From Gemmatimonas sp. (GTDB lineage: Bacteria > Gemmatimonadota > Gemmatimonadetes > Gemmatimonadales > Gemmatimonadaceae): a DNA stretch of 64,000 nucleotides. The position numbers were made by a program, and so were the translations under genes. Of the stretch, positions 1 to 9,048 are shown piece by piece. The stretch's first letter is position 1; each line of letters opens with the position of its first letter. Below the pieces are notes generated by a model, which had not been told where the DNA came from, did no database searches, and was given only the letters and a program-made list of their open reading frames with translations. Location of the stretch: the NCBI RefSeq assembly GCF_031426495.1, contig NZ_JANPLK010000085.1, positions 9,964 through 73,963 on the forward strand, in the 5' to 3' direction.

Positions 1-1959
1 CGAGATTGGCGTCAGCTGCGCCATGCGATACGCAAACAGCGCGGCGAGTCCCTCGTGCACCAAGCGGCCTTCGAACGGATACACGAACAGGTGATGACCG
101 TCGCGGGTTTCGCAGCGCTCGATGAGCAGCTCATCCGGCCGCGGAATGATGCTGCGCTCGGCCTGCAGCGTGAGTACCGGCTGGACCGCCTGCATCTCGG
201 GATCGCTGTACACGCCCTGTCGCGCCTCCTCGAGCTTCGCCCGTACCGCGTGCGAGAGCTCGGTGCTGAGTGGCATGCGGGCGCCCTGCCAGCGCGGAAT
301 CGCCCCGGTGATGCCCTTCGCCTTGCGTACCCATGCCGTGAGATCGCGCAGCCGCACGAACTCCAGCGGTGTGCCGGCGAAAATGAACTTGTCGCCCGGG
401 GCGAGACGAGACACGAACGACTCTTCCACCGTGCCGAGTCGGCCGCCCTTGAGATAGCGCACGGCGATGGCGGCGTCACTGACGATGGTGCCGATGTTCA
501 GCACATGTCGCATTGCGACACGGCGATCGGTCACCATGTAGCGATCCCCCACCAGTTGTACGCGCGCATACTCGGGATAGGCCTTCAGGGCATTACCGCC
601 GCGCGTCACGAAGTCGATGACCCAATCCAGCTCCACCTCGGTGAGGCGGCGATAGGCTCGTGTGGAACGCAGCTCCAACAGCACGTCGTCACGGGTGAAC
701 CCTCCACCCAGCGCGAGCGTGACCAGATGCTGCGCCAGGAGATCGAGTGGACGATCGAGCGGTTCACGACTCTCGATCGCGCCGGCGCGCATGGCGTCAC
801 GGGCGGCGGCCACTTCCACCAGCTCGAACGCATGCGTGGGCACGCACAGAATGCGCGACACGCGCCCCGGTGAATGCCCCGACCGACCGGCCCGCTGCAT
901 CAGGCGTGCGACGCCTTTGGGGCTGCCGATCTGCATGACGAGGTCGACCGGTGAGAAGTCCACGCCAAGATCCAGCGAGCTGGTGGCCACTACCACGCGA
1001 TAGCGCCCCGTCTTGAGTCCGTCTTCCACGTCCTCCCGCTGCGTGCGTGAGAGCGAACCGTGATGAATCGCGGTGAACTCGAACCACGCCGGATTGGCCG
1101 CGATGATGGATTGAAACCAGATCTCACATTGCGAGCGTGTGTTGGTGAACACGATCGCACTCTGTGCGGCCTCGAGGCGCTGCATGACCTCGGGCAACAG
1201 CTTGGTGTTGAGGTGCCCCGCCCACGGAAACCGGTCGATGGTGTCCGGGGTGAGCGCCTCGACCTGGGTGTCTTTCGGCACGATGCCACGCACGAGTCGT
1301 CGCGCGTGTGGGGCGCCGTCGGCACGGTAGCCCAGCAGCGTGTCGGCTGCGGTGTCGAGATTGCCCAACGTGGCCGACACACCCCACGTGCGGAGCTGGG
1401 GACAGATGCGTCGCAGGCGCGCCAGCGCCAACTCCACCTGCGCGCCGCGTTTGGTGGAGAGCAGCTCGTGCCACTCGTCGACCACAATGCAGCGCAGGTC
1501 GGAGAATATCGCCTCGTGATCCTTGCGACAGAGCAGCAGTGAGAGCGACTCTGGCGTGGTCACGAGCGCTGACGGCAACCGGTCGCGCTGTCGCGCGCGT
1601 CGAGCGGCGGTCGTATCACCAGTGCGCGATTCGACGGTCCACGGCAGGCCCATCGCTTCAATCGGCTCACGCAATGCCTGCTCGGTATCGGCCGCGAGCG
1701 CCCGCAGCGGCGTGATCCAGAGTACCCGCAATGGCGCGCCGTCGGCACGACGACGCAGGGTGCGCGGCACTTCGTGCTCGGCCAGCGCTTCGAGTACGGG
1801 TCCCATCCAGGCGGCGTACGTTTTGCCGGTGCCGGTGGCGGCGTGAATGAGTCCCGACTCGCCGCTGGCGTAGGCGCTCCACACTTCACGCTGAAAGGCA
1901 AACGGACTCCATCCACGCGTGCCAAACCACTGCTCGAGCCGTGCTACTGCGTCACTCAC
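1..1959 (-). CDS. Ligase-associated DEXH-box helicase (Lhr-type), 3' end cut by window edge
   Basis: ATP-dependent DNA helicase of the Lhr family that accompanies a DNA ligase and an MBL-fold exonuclease in bacterial repair clusters. About 653 residues are visible and the frame is still open at position 1, so the C-terminus lies outside the window. Walker A ATGTGKT is at residues 41-47 and the DEWH box at 161-164, the variant usual in this subfamily. The proposed start is a GTG that overlaps the end of the ligase gene by 8 nt, which suggests translational coupling. The reading GTG-SDAVARLEQWF fits the family N-terminus. The fourth member often seen in such operons, a metallophosphoesterase, would lie beyond the edge and cannot be seen here. 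Confidence 0.9.
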   Translation of the reverse strand, partial: MSDAVARLEQWFGTRGWSPFAFQREVWSAYASGESGLIHAATGTGKTYAAWMGPVLEALAEHEVPRTLRRRADGAPLRVLWITPLRALAADTEQALREPIEAMGLPWTVESRTGDTTAARRARQRDRLPSALVTTPESLSLLLCRKDHEAIFSDLRCIVVDEWHELLSTKRGAQVELALARLRRICPQLRTWGVSATLGNLDTAADTLLGYRADGAPHARRLVRGIVPKDTQVEALTPDTIDRFPWAGHLNTKLLPEVMQRLEAAQSAIVFTNTRSQCEIWFQSIIAANPAWFEFTAIHHGSLSRTQREDVEDGLKTGRYRVVVATSSLDLGVDFSPVDLVMQIGSPKGVARLMQRAGRSGHSPGRVSRILCVPTHAFELVEVAAARDAMRAGAIESREPLDRPLDLLAQHLVTLALGGGFTRDDVLLELRSTRAYRRLTEVELDWVIDFVTRGGNALKAYPEYARVQLVGDRYMVTDRRVAMRHVLNIGTIVSDAAIAVRYLKGGRLGTVEESFVSRLAPGDKFIFAGTPLEFVRLRDLTAWVRKAKGITGAIPRWQGARMPLSTELSHAVRAKLEEARQGVYSDPEMQAVQPVLTLQAERSIIPRPDELLIERCETRDGHHLFVYPFEGRLVHEGLAALFAYRMAQLTPIS

Positions 1960-3556
1960 CGGCGGGCTCCGAGTTGAGCAGTGCCTTGACCGTGTCCAGC
2001 GTATCCGCCTCGCTGGCCGGTTTGTCACGACGCCACCGCGCCATGCGCGGAAAGCGCACCGCGATGCCACTCTTGTGGCGCGTGCTGCGCTGAATGCCCT
2101 CGAAGGCCAGTTCGAACACGAGCTCCGGCTTTACGGTGCGTACCGGTCCGAACTTCTCGAGCGTGTTGCGACGCACGAAGGCGTCCACCTCGCGGATCTC
2201 GGCGTCGGTGAGTCCTGAATACGCCTTCGCAAAGGGCACGAGCGCGTCACCGTCCCAGATAGCGAACGTGTAGTCGGTAAAGAGTCCGGCGCGCCGACCG
2301 TGTCCCGCCTGCGCATATACCAATACCGCATCGACCGTGAGTGGATTCACCTTCCACTTCCACCAGTCCCCGACCTTGCGACCGACGCCATAGGGCGACA
2401 CGCGACGCTTCAGCATGAGTCCTTCGGCCTGCATGTCGCGCGAACGTTCGCGGGCGTCGCGTGCGGCACTCCACGACGACACGTCGAGTACCGGCGACAT
2501 TCCCATCGACGCACCACCGGGAAGTCGCGAGACGATGGACACGGCCAGCGCGCGGCGATCACGCATGGGCCGGTCACGCACATCGACGCCATCCGCCTCG
2601 AGGCAGTCGTACACGAGCAGATGGCAGGGCACGTCGGCCAAGAGTTTCTTGCCCACCGTCTTGCGGCCGATGCGCCGTTGCAGTTCACTGAACGGCAGCG
2701 GCTTGCCGTCACGCCAGGCCAAGAGTTCGCCGTCGAGCACAGTGCCATCAGGCAACCACGTGGCGCTCGCTTCGACTTCGGGAAAGCGATCGGCCAGCAG
2801 CTCCTCGCCGCGGCTCCACAAGAAGGTGCGCCCACGACGCCGTACAAGCTGTGCGCGAATCCCGTCCCACTTCCACTCCAGCTGCCAGTCGTCGGGCGCG
2901 CCCAGTGATTCGAGCTCGGCCTCAAGCGGATACGCGAGGTAGAACGGGTAGGGTCGACTCCAGTCGGCGTCAGTGGTTTCAGTGGCGACCAGCTGCGTGA
3001 ACCACGCCGCGCTCGGCTCCCATTGTCCCATGAGACGATGCGCGATGGTCTCGGCGTTGATCCCGCTCACCTGGGCGAGCGCGCGCACTACGAGACCGTC
3101 GGACACGCCGACGCGAAATGATCCCGTGAGCAGTTTGTTGAAGAGAAAGCGCGAGGTGCCGTTGAGCGCCTCCCACGCGTGCCGCAACGCGTCGCGTTGC
3201 ACATCGCTGTCCATCCGGGCGAGTGGTAGCAGCCGCTCTTCCACCCACCAAGCAAGCGTATGCGCGTCGTTGGCGTCGCTCTCGGGCACCAACAGCGAAA
3301 TCGTTTCGGCCAGGTCGCCGGCTTGCGCGTAGCACTCTTCGAACAGCCACGCCGGTACATCGGCGGCCTGGGCCGCCCAGGCGCGCAAGTCGGGGGCGCG
3401 TACCAGTCGTTTTGGTCTGCGACCCAACAGAAACGCGACGGCCCAGGCGGCATCCGGCGCGGCGGCGGCGTTGAAGTACGCCACGAGTGCAGCAACCTTC
3501 TCGCTGGTCGCCGTCGTGGCGTCAATCGTATCGTACAGCGCGGCGAACTGTCTCAT
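1952..3556 (-). CDS. ATP-dependent DNA ligase (ligase-associated repair cluster)
   Basis: Seals DNA nicks using ATP, probably in the repair pathway shared with the neighbouring exonuclease and helicase. The 534 residues have the usual order: an N-terminal all-alpha domain (about 1-200), the nucleotidyltransferase domain with motif EWKWDGIR at 227-234 (Lys229 is the expected adenylated lysine), and a C-terminal OB domain ending near FEGIQRSTRHKSG. The length matches LigB/LigC-like bacterial ATP-dependent ligases. The ATG overlaps the exonuclease stop in an ATGA junction, and the 3' end overlaps the helicase start. The main replicative ligase would be a separate NAD-dependent LigA. Confidence 0.95.
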   Translation of the reverse strand: MRQFAALYDTIDATTATSEKVAALVAYFNAAAAPDAAWAVAFLLGRRPKRLVRAPDLRAWAAQAADVPAWLFEECYAQAGDLAETISLLVPESDANDAHTLAWWVEERLLPLARMDSDVQRDALRHAWEALNGTSRFLFNKLLTGSFRVGVSDGLVVRALAQVSGINAETIAHRLMGQWEPSAAWFTQLVATETTDADWSRPYPFYLAYPLEAELESLGAPDDWQLEWKWDGIRAQLVRRRGRTFLWSRGEELLADRFPEVEASATWLPDGTVLDGELLAWRDGKPLPFSELQRRIGRKTVGKKLLADVPCHLLVYDCLEADGVDVRDRPMRDRRALAVSIVSRLPGGASMGMSPVLDVSSWSAARDARERSRDMQAEGLMLKRRVSPYGVGRKVGDWWKWKVNPLTVDAVLVYAQAGHGRRAGLFTDYTFAIWDGDALVPFAKAYSGLTDAEIREVDAFVRRNTLEKFGPVRTVKPELVFELAFEGIQRSTRHKSGIAVRFPRMARWRRDKPASEADTLDTVKALLNSEPAGE

Positions 3557-4569
3557 GACGCTGTATCCACCGTGACGTCATCGCGCTCGCCCTCGTAGCG
3601 CGTCGCGATGGCCCGCGCATCGAGACCGTGGTCGGTGAGCCACTTCACCACGGGACCGGTGAAGCCATGCGTGACCCAGACCCGCTCGGCGCCGGTGGCG
3701 CTGATCGCGCTGAGCAACTGCGGCCAATCCACGTGGTCACTGAGGGTAAAGCCCGTGTCGACTCCGCGTCGTCGTCGCGCTCCGCGCACTTGCATCCAGC
3801 CGCTGGCAAAGGCGGCGCGCGTGCTGCCGAAGCGACGCGCCCAGGCCGATCCGTCGGCGCTCGGGGGCGCCACTACGATCGCTCGCGATGTGGCCGATGC
3901 TTTCGTGGCCGTGAGCGCATACAGCGTGCTGGGCATCGCGATGCCGCCGTCGCGGTACACCTGCGTCATACGCTCCACGGCGCCGTGCGTGAGGATCGGT
4001 CCGATGGAGGGGTCGAGACCGGCCAGCATGCGCTGTGCCTTGCCGAGTGCGTAGCCGTACAGCAACGACACATGTCCGTCATTCGCGTTCTGGGTCCACC
4101 ACGTGTTGATGTCGGCGAACACCCGTTGCTGGTTCGGCCAACGGTAGATCGGTAGGCCGAACGTACTTTCCGTGATGAACGTGTGACAGCGGACGGGCTC
4201 CCACGCGGCGCAGGTGGGATCGGGGTCGGTCTTGTAATCGCCGGACACCACCCAGACCTCGCCGCGATACGCGAGGCGGATCTGGGCCGAGCCCAGGATG
4301 TGTCCGGCTGGGTGAAACGACACGGTGACGCCGTTGATGTCACGCGTCTCGCCATAGGCAATCGATTCGAGGCCGGCCGACCATGCGCCGAGTCGTTCAC
4401 GGGAGACACCTTCGCCATCGCGCGCCACGAGGTAGCGCTCACATCCCCACGTGAGGTGATCGCCGTGCGCATGCGTGATGAGCGCGCGCGGCACGGGAGC
4501 CCACGGGTCGATATAGCAATCGGCGGCGGCACAGTAGAGTCCGCGCGCGGTCTCGGTGAGCAGGGACAT
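3553..4569 (-). CDS. Ligase-associated DNA exonuclease (metallo-beta-lactamase fold)
   Basis: Predicted metal-dependent DNA end-processing nuclease of the MBL/beta-CASP-like group found with Lhr and ATP-dependent ligases. The metal-binding motif THAHGDH is at residues 32-38, with further family signatures FHPAGHILGS and SGDYKTDPDPTC. The frame stays open for another 81 codons upstream, but that extension is Arg/Pro-rich and low in complexity. The ATG giving MSLLTETARGLYC is chosen because it makes a normal 338-residue family member. It is the first gene of the three-gene repair operon, and its stop overlaps the ligase ATG by 4 nt. It is divergent from the TPR-CHAT gene, with about 100 bp between the starts. 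Confidence 0.93.
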   Translation of the reverse strand: MSLLTETARGLYCAAADCYIDPWAPVPRALITHAHGDHLTWGCERYLVARDGEGVSRERLGAWSAGLESIAYGETRDINGVTVSFHPAGHILGSAQIRLAYRGEVWVVSGDYKTDPDPTCAAWEPVRCHTFITESTFGLPIYRWPNQQRVFADINTWWTQNANDGHVSLLYGYALGKAQRMLAGLDPSIGPILTHGAVERMTQVYRDGGIAMPSTLYALTATKASATSRAIVVAPPSADGSAWARRFGSTRAAFASGWMQVRGARRRRGVDTGFTLSDHVDWPQLLSAISATGAERVWVTHGFTGPVVKWLTDHGLDARAIATRYEGERDDVTVDTAS

Positions 4570-4673
4570 GATCTTCTGAGTGTCCGACCGTGCGTTCAGG
4601 TTCCCGCTGAGTACCCCGAAAGGCGCGAAGCTCTCTCGACAGTGTGCGCCTGGGACGTGCAGATTGGTGGACG

Positions 4674-7610
4674 ATGCGTCTCGCTGCCCTTCGATCGTTG
4701 AATGCTTACCTGTTCCACCGCGCGCGGTCCGTTTCGGGCGTGCCGACGGTGCTGGCGCTCGCCGTGCTGGCGGGTGCCGTCGACGCGTTGTCTCCCCGCG
4801 TGCTGCGGGCACAGCGCGCTACGTTCGCGTCCGACCCGGCGCGGCTCGTACGCGAGGTCGTGCGCGAAGCGGACACCGCGGGCGTGCTGGCGGCGGAACA
4901 GCGCTGGCGGCCGCGGGTGCGTGGCGATCGGTACATGACCGCGCTGCTCGATGGTTCTCTGGCACGGCTGCGTTATCGCAGTGACGAAGCGACGCGACAG
5001 TATCGCGTGGCGCAGTCGGACTCACTGAGTCGCACCGGTGCCTACGCGATGATGGGCTTGGCCTCGGTGAGCGGACAGCGCTCACAGTACACGGAGGCGC
5101 TCTCGTTGTACCGGCGGGCGGCGCGGCGCATGGCCCAACTCGGTGATTCGGCCGGCCAGGTCGAAGCCATGCTCGGTGAGTCGATGACCGTGTTGCGGAC
5201 CGCCGGCATTGAACCGGCGAAGCAGCTCTTTCGCGACGCGGCTGTGCTGCTCCCCGCTGGCGATGCCTGGTTGCGGGCCCGGCAGCGATGCCTGCTCCTC
5301 CAGGTCCAGGTGCGCGCGAGCGAAGTGATTACCGACAGCAGTTGGCAATTGGCGCTCAACGACGCGAAGCCGCAGGGCCCGCGGGTGTACGCCGACTGCC
5401 TCTTTGCGCAGGCGCAGTATCTCGACGGGCGCGGAAATCGCCAGCAGGTCGGCATCGTACTCGATACACTTGCCAGCGTACAGCGCCGGGCTGGGCTAAT
5501 GCCGGGGCTAGCGGCCACGCTGCAGTGGAGAGGCACGACTTTTATTGTCGGCGGCTATTACTTGGCGGCTCGAAGACGACTGCGAGAGTCGCTCGATGTC
5601 GCGCGACAGAGTGAGAGTCGCGGCGGTGAAGCGTGGGCGATGCTGAATCTCGGGCAGATTGCGCAGCGCACCGGTGCGGTGGGCGACGCCGGCCGCATGC
5701 TGACCGAAGCACGAGCGATACTGCTCGAGATCGGTGACCGAACCGGGCTGGCGTTTGCCGACCGGTTCATCGCCGAGGGCATGCTGCTGCGAGGGGATCT
5801 GGTCGCCGCCGATTCGGCATTCCGTGCGATGGCGTCGCACAGCGATGCGGTTGCTCCAACGGCGAACGTCGAAGTGCTGTTGACACGCGCCGACATCGCG
5901 CGTCGTGAAGGGCAGCTCGCACTGAGCGGTCAGCTGCTGAATATGGCGGACTCGTTGGCGTCTGCGCGCAACTACACAGGGAATACAACCAATCGTGCCT
6001 ACCAGCGTGGGCTTTTGGCACTCGAGCACGGCGATGCGGCGACCGCCCTCGCGATCTGGCGCGCGCTGCTTGGCGTGCGCGGTATGCGCGGTCCGAACAG
6101 ATTCGAAGTAGAGAGTCGGATCGCCGAGGCGGAAGCCTCGACGGGCGCGCTCGACGCGGCCTGGCGTGACTTCAGCCAAGCGCAGGCGACGATCGACGGC
6201 TGGCGCGCGACGCGGACGCGACGCGAAGATCAGTTAGCCGCGCTCGCCGACCGACATCTCGATTGGGATCTCGATCTCGGTCTGGCGACCCTCGTGTCGC
6301 ACTTTGCGGTCGCGCACCGGGATGCCGAAGCGTTATCCATCGCTGAGTGGCGTCGGGTTCGGAGCCGCGAGCAGCAGGCGCTGCAGCGCGGCGTCCTCGC
6401 GGTCGACGGGACGCGTGTCGTCGGTGTGGCAGTTCGTGCGTTCGACTCGCTTGCGGTCGATCCGCTCCGCATTTCAGCGTTGGCGCGCGCAAGGCTCGCT
6501 CGAACGCATGCCGTCGTGAGCTACATCGTGGGTCGTGGCGGCGAGCCCACCACCGCGTTCGTGCTGACGCGTGACACGCTGGTCAGCGTTCGCATGGCGC
6601 CGATCGATTCGTTGGCGTCGCGCATCGAGCGCTTCAGTGCCTTCCTGCAGGCGGGTCGGTTGATGGCGCCACTCTCGCGCGAGCTAGCGGCCGCGCTGAT
6701 CGATCCGGTCGTGCGTGCGCTCCCGTCACATATCACGCGCGTGGTGCTGGTCCCTGACGGCGCGCTACATCGTCTGCCGTTTGTCGCGCTGACCCATCCC
6801 GCGGGTGGCGCCTTCATCGAGCACTACGAAGTGGCGGTTGCGCCGTCGGTAGAGGATGCGCTCGGTGGTGCGGTCGGCGTGCCGCGTTTCCAACGCGATG
6901 GCCGCGACGCCTATCGCGCCGTGGTGGTCGGAGCGCCGGCGACGATGCCGATGATGCCCGGTACCACGTCGTCGTGGTCGGCGCTTCCGGGCGCGCGCGA
7001 GGAAGCGCGTCAGGTATCGGGCATGCTGCGTGGCGGCGAACTGCTCGACGGTCGGGGCGCGACGCGCGATCGGATCTCAACGCGACTCGGCGCCGGTGGA
7101 CAGATCCTCCATATCGCCAGTCACGCCGTAGCCGATCCCTCGTCGTTTGACGGCAGCGGTATCGTGGTGCAAGCGACGTCCACCCATGACGGGCTATTCG
7201 ATCTCGGTGACTTCTCGGCGCAACCGTTGCCGTTCGACTTAGTCGTCTTTTCGGCCTGCGCGAGCGGTGACGGCGTGATGTTGAGCGGCCAGGCGCTCCA
7301 TGGCCTCGTGAGCACGGCGCTGGATGCGGGAGCGCGCGGCGTGCTGGCCACGCGGTGGCGGGTCGACGACGCGGCGATCGGGCCCTACATGGACGCGTTC
7401 TATCGCGCGCAGTTCGCCGGACGCGACGTGGTCTCGTCGCTGCACGCCGTTCGCACGGCAGCGCTACGCCACGGGGCCTCACCGGCCATCTGGGCGAATC
7501 TCGAGTACTTCGGCGATCCGACGCTGCAGCTGACGCTGCAGGCGCGCCCCGCCAGTGTATGGGGGCGATGGAGCAGTGCCGTCCAGCGCTGGTTCTCGCG
7601 CGTCGACTAA
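4674..7610 (+). CDS. TPR-CHAT protein (caspase-like peptidase domain) with N-terminal membrane anchor or signal
   Basis: A 978-residue protein. Residues 23-45 are a hydrophobic stretch (VPTVLALAVLAGAV) that looks like a signal anchor or signal peptide. A long run of helical TPR-like repeats (about 60-520) follows, then a C-terminal CHAT domain (about 640-970). The expected His/Cys dyad of clan CD peptidases is present: His817 in IASHAVAD and Cys862 in VFSACAS, followed by the ATRWRVDD and NLEYFGDP signatures. An upstream GTG at 4644 is also in frame; the ATG is preferred because the hydrophobic segment then sits nearer the N-terminus. It converges with an anti-sigma/ECF sigma pair, their stops overlapping. 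The substrate is unknown. Confidence 0.88.
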   Translation: MRLAALRSLNAYLFHRARSVSGVPTVLALAVLAGAVDALSPRVLRAQRATFASDPARLVREVVREADTAGVLAAEQRWRPRVRGDRYMTALLDGSLARLRYRSDEATRQYRVAQSDSLSRTGAYAMMGLASVSGQRSQYTEALSLYRRAARRMAQLGDSAGQVEAMLGESMTVLRTAGIEPAKQLFRDAAVLLPAGDAWLRARQRCLLLQVQVRASEVITDSSWQLALNDAKPQGPRVYADCLFAQAQYLDGRGNRQQVGIVLDTLASVQRRAGLMPGLAATLQWRGTTFIVGGYYLAARRRLRESLDVARQSESRGGEAWAMLNLGQIAQRTGAVGDAGRMLTEARAILLEIGDRTGLAFADRFIAEGMLLRGDLVAADSAFRAMASHSDAVAPTANVEVLLTRADIARREGQLALSGQLLNMADSLASARNYTGNTTNRAYQRGLLALEHGDAATALAIWRALLGVRGMRGPNRFEVESRIAEAEASTGALDAAWRDFSQAQATIDGWRATRTRREDQLAALADRHLDWDLDLGLATLVSHFAVAHRDAEALSIAEWRRVRSREQQALQRGVLAVDGTRVVGVAVRAFDSLAVDPLRISALARARLARTHAVVSYIVGRGGEPTTAFVLTRDTLVSVRMAPIDSLASRIERFSAFLQAGRLMAPLSRELAAALIDPVVRALPSHITRVVLVPDGALHRLPFVALTHPAGGAFIEHYEVAVAPSVEDALGGAVGVPRFQRDGRDAYRAVVVGAPATMPMMPGTTSSWSALPGAREEARQVSGMLRGGELLDGRGATRDRISTRLGAGGQILHIASHAVADPSSFDGSGIVVQATSTHDGLFDLGDFSAQPLPFDLVVFSACASGDGVMLSGQALHGLVSTALDAGARGVLATRWRVDDAAIGPYMDAFYRAQFAGRDVVSSLHAVRTAALRHGASPAIWANLEYFGDPTLQLTLQARPASVWGRWSSAVQRWFSRVD

Positions 7611-8272
7611 CGCTGGCGGGTCAGTCGCAGCTCGCTGCGCGTGCGACGACCGTCGACCGTCGCGACGGTTACCCACCAGCCGGTGGTGCGGGTGCGATCG
7701 ACCTCGGTGACCGACGGCCCGAGGACCGCGGTGGTGTCGTTGACCACGAGCTGCGTCACCGACCGTCCGTTCGCATCGAGCAATTCCAGCGTGTAGCTGG
7801 TGCTACCAGGCACCGCGCTCCAGACGAACCGCTGCGCGTCCAAGAGGACCGCGCCGCTGGCCGGAGCAATCAGCTGTGGCGCCGCGCTCACGGCTCCTGC
7901 ACGAAAGCGAATCGCCTCATCGGTGGGCGCGCGCGTGGCGAGCGGCACACCGACAGCCAGCACCAGCGCCGCCGCGGCGGCGAGTGGCCACCAGCGGCGC
8001 GTCGAGCGCGTGGTCCCACGGGTCATCGACGCACGCGACGTCGTGTTGGGCAGCGCCCCGCTCGAGGCGACGTGCGCGGCTTGCAGCAGCGCGAGCTGCG
8101 CCGACGCCCCCGACGTGATCGCCTGCTCGAGGATACGCTCGCGTTCCGATTCCGAAAGCTCGCCGTCGAGCGCCGTGCGCATCGCCTCGGGCGTCGGCTG
8201 TTCCGACGCCGGTCGCTGCGCACGCGCACGCCGAAGCGCCGCGTAGGCGCTGCGCAATTCGTCGTCGTTCAC
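7607..8272 (-). CDS. Probable membrane anti-sigma factor of the adjacent ECF sigma factor
   Basis: A 221-residue protein. It has a polar N-terminal region of about 90 residues, one transmembrane helix (about 93-115, WWPLAAAAALVLAVGV) and an extracytoplasmic beta-rich C-terminal domain (APASGAVLLDAQRFVWSAVPG) resembling Ig/Fn3-like sensor domains. Its start overlaps the sigma-factor stop in an ATGA junction, which is the usual sigma/anti-sigma arrangement. No zinc-binding HxxxCxxC anti-sigma motif is visible, so the role rests on position and topology. The 3' end overlaps the convergent TPR-CHAT gene by 4 nt. Confidence 0.72.
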   Translation of the reverse strand: MNDDELRSAYAALRRARAQRPASEQPTPEAMRTALDGELSESERERILEQAITSGASAQLALLQAAHVASSGALPNTTSRASMTRGTTRSTRRWWPLAAAAALVLAVGVPLATRAPTDEAIRFRAGAVSAAPQLIAPASGAVLLDAQRFVWSAVPGSTSYTLELLDANGRSVTQLVVNDTTAVLGPSVTEVDRTRTTGWWVTVATVDGRRTRSELRLTRQR

Positions 8273-8889
8273 GGCGTCTGCTCTCCATCCGCACGTAGCG
8301 CGGCTCGCAGGTCATCGAGCCCACGGTACAACAGGTTGCGCACCTTCGCCTCCGACCAACCGGTCATGCCGGCAATTTCTTGGCGTTCATATCCCTCGAG
8401 ATGCAGCTGCACGACGAGACGGCGATTCTGCACGATGCCGCCGAGCGCGGCCTCGAGCCGGTGCGACAGCTCCGTTGACGCGCTCGAGTCGACCGGGGCG
8501 ACCTGCAGCGACGCGGGGAGCGTCTCCGACGCCAACACCGTGTCGAGCGTGTCCTCACGGCGCGCCGTCCGTCGACGCAGGAAGTCGATGACGGCGGACA
8601 TGGCGACCTTGTGCAGATATGACGCACCGAGCGCGTCCAGATTCTCATCGCTGGCGCGCGTCTTCCACAGTCGGATGCGGATGTCCTGTAGGACCTCGTC
8701 GACATCGTACTCGCGCAGTCCACGGGCTTGCGCGGCGCGACGCATGAGTCCGCCGAACCGCAGGAGCACGCGATCGATCGCGCCCCCGTTGACCGGCGCG
8801 ACCGATTCCGAGTCATCCACGGGTTCCCCGCCGACATGCGGCGCTCGCGCTGTGGATTTGTTGGGGATCGGGAGCGCGTCGTGGGCCAC
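8269..8889 (-). CDS. ECF-type RNA polymerase sigma factor
   Basis: A 206-residue sigma-70 family protein. The region-2-like part is around residues 45-110 (EYDVDEVLQDIRIRLWKT, with AVIDFLRRRT following), and a C-terminal region-4 helix-turn-helix at about 150-200 carries YERQEIAGMTGWSEAKVRN. The spacing and size are typical of extracytoplasmic-function sigma factors. It is translationally coupled to the downstream membrane protein, its likely anti-sigma factor. The CHAT protein sits immediately beyond and faces them, so it may belong to the regulon or the signalling circuit; this is inference. Confidence 0.9.
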   Translation of the reverse strand: MAHDALPIPNKSTARAPHVGGEPVDDSESVAPVNGGAIDRVLLRFGGLMRRAAQARGLREYDVDEVLQDIRIRLWKTRASDENLDALGASYLHKVAMSAVIDFLRRRTARREDTLDTVLASETLPASLQVAPVDSSASTELSHRLEAALGGIVQNRRLVVQLHLEGYERQEIAGMTGWSEAKVRNLLYRGLDDLRAALRADGEQTP

Positions 8890-9048
8890 GGCGTGGAATC
8901 TACTGACGGGACTGTCGCGCGCGAGCCACAGAAATCGCGAGAGTGAGAATCCGGCAATTCGTCACGCGTTACTCAGACGACAGCTCGCCGGGATAGATGA
9001 TGAGCAGGCCCTGGCGCACAGTAACTCCTTTTCGAGCGAGTCAGACCG

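Noticed and set aside
4674..7610. TPR-CHAT as a partner of a type III-E CRISPR (Craspase)
   Set aside because: No Cas7-11-like effector or CRISPR array is in the window, and the protein carries an N-terminal membrane signal. The sigma/anti-sigma context fits better.
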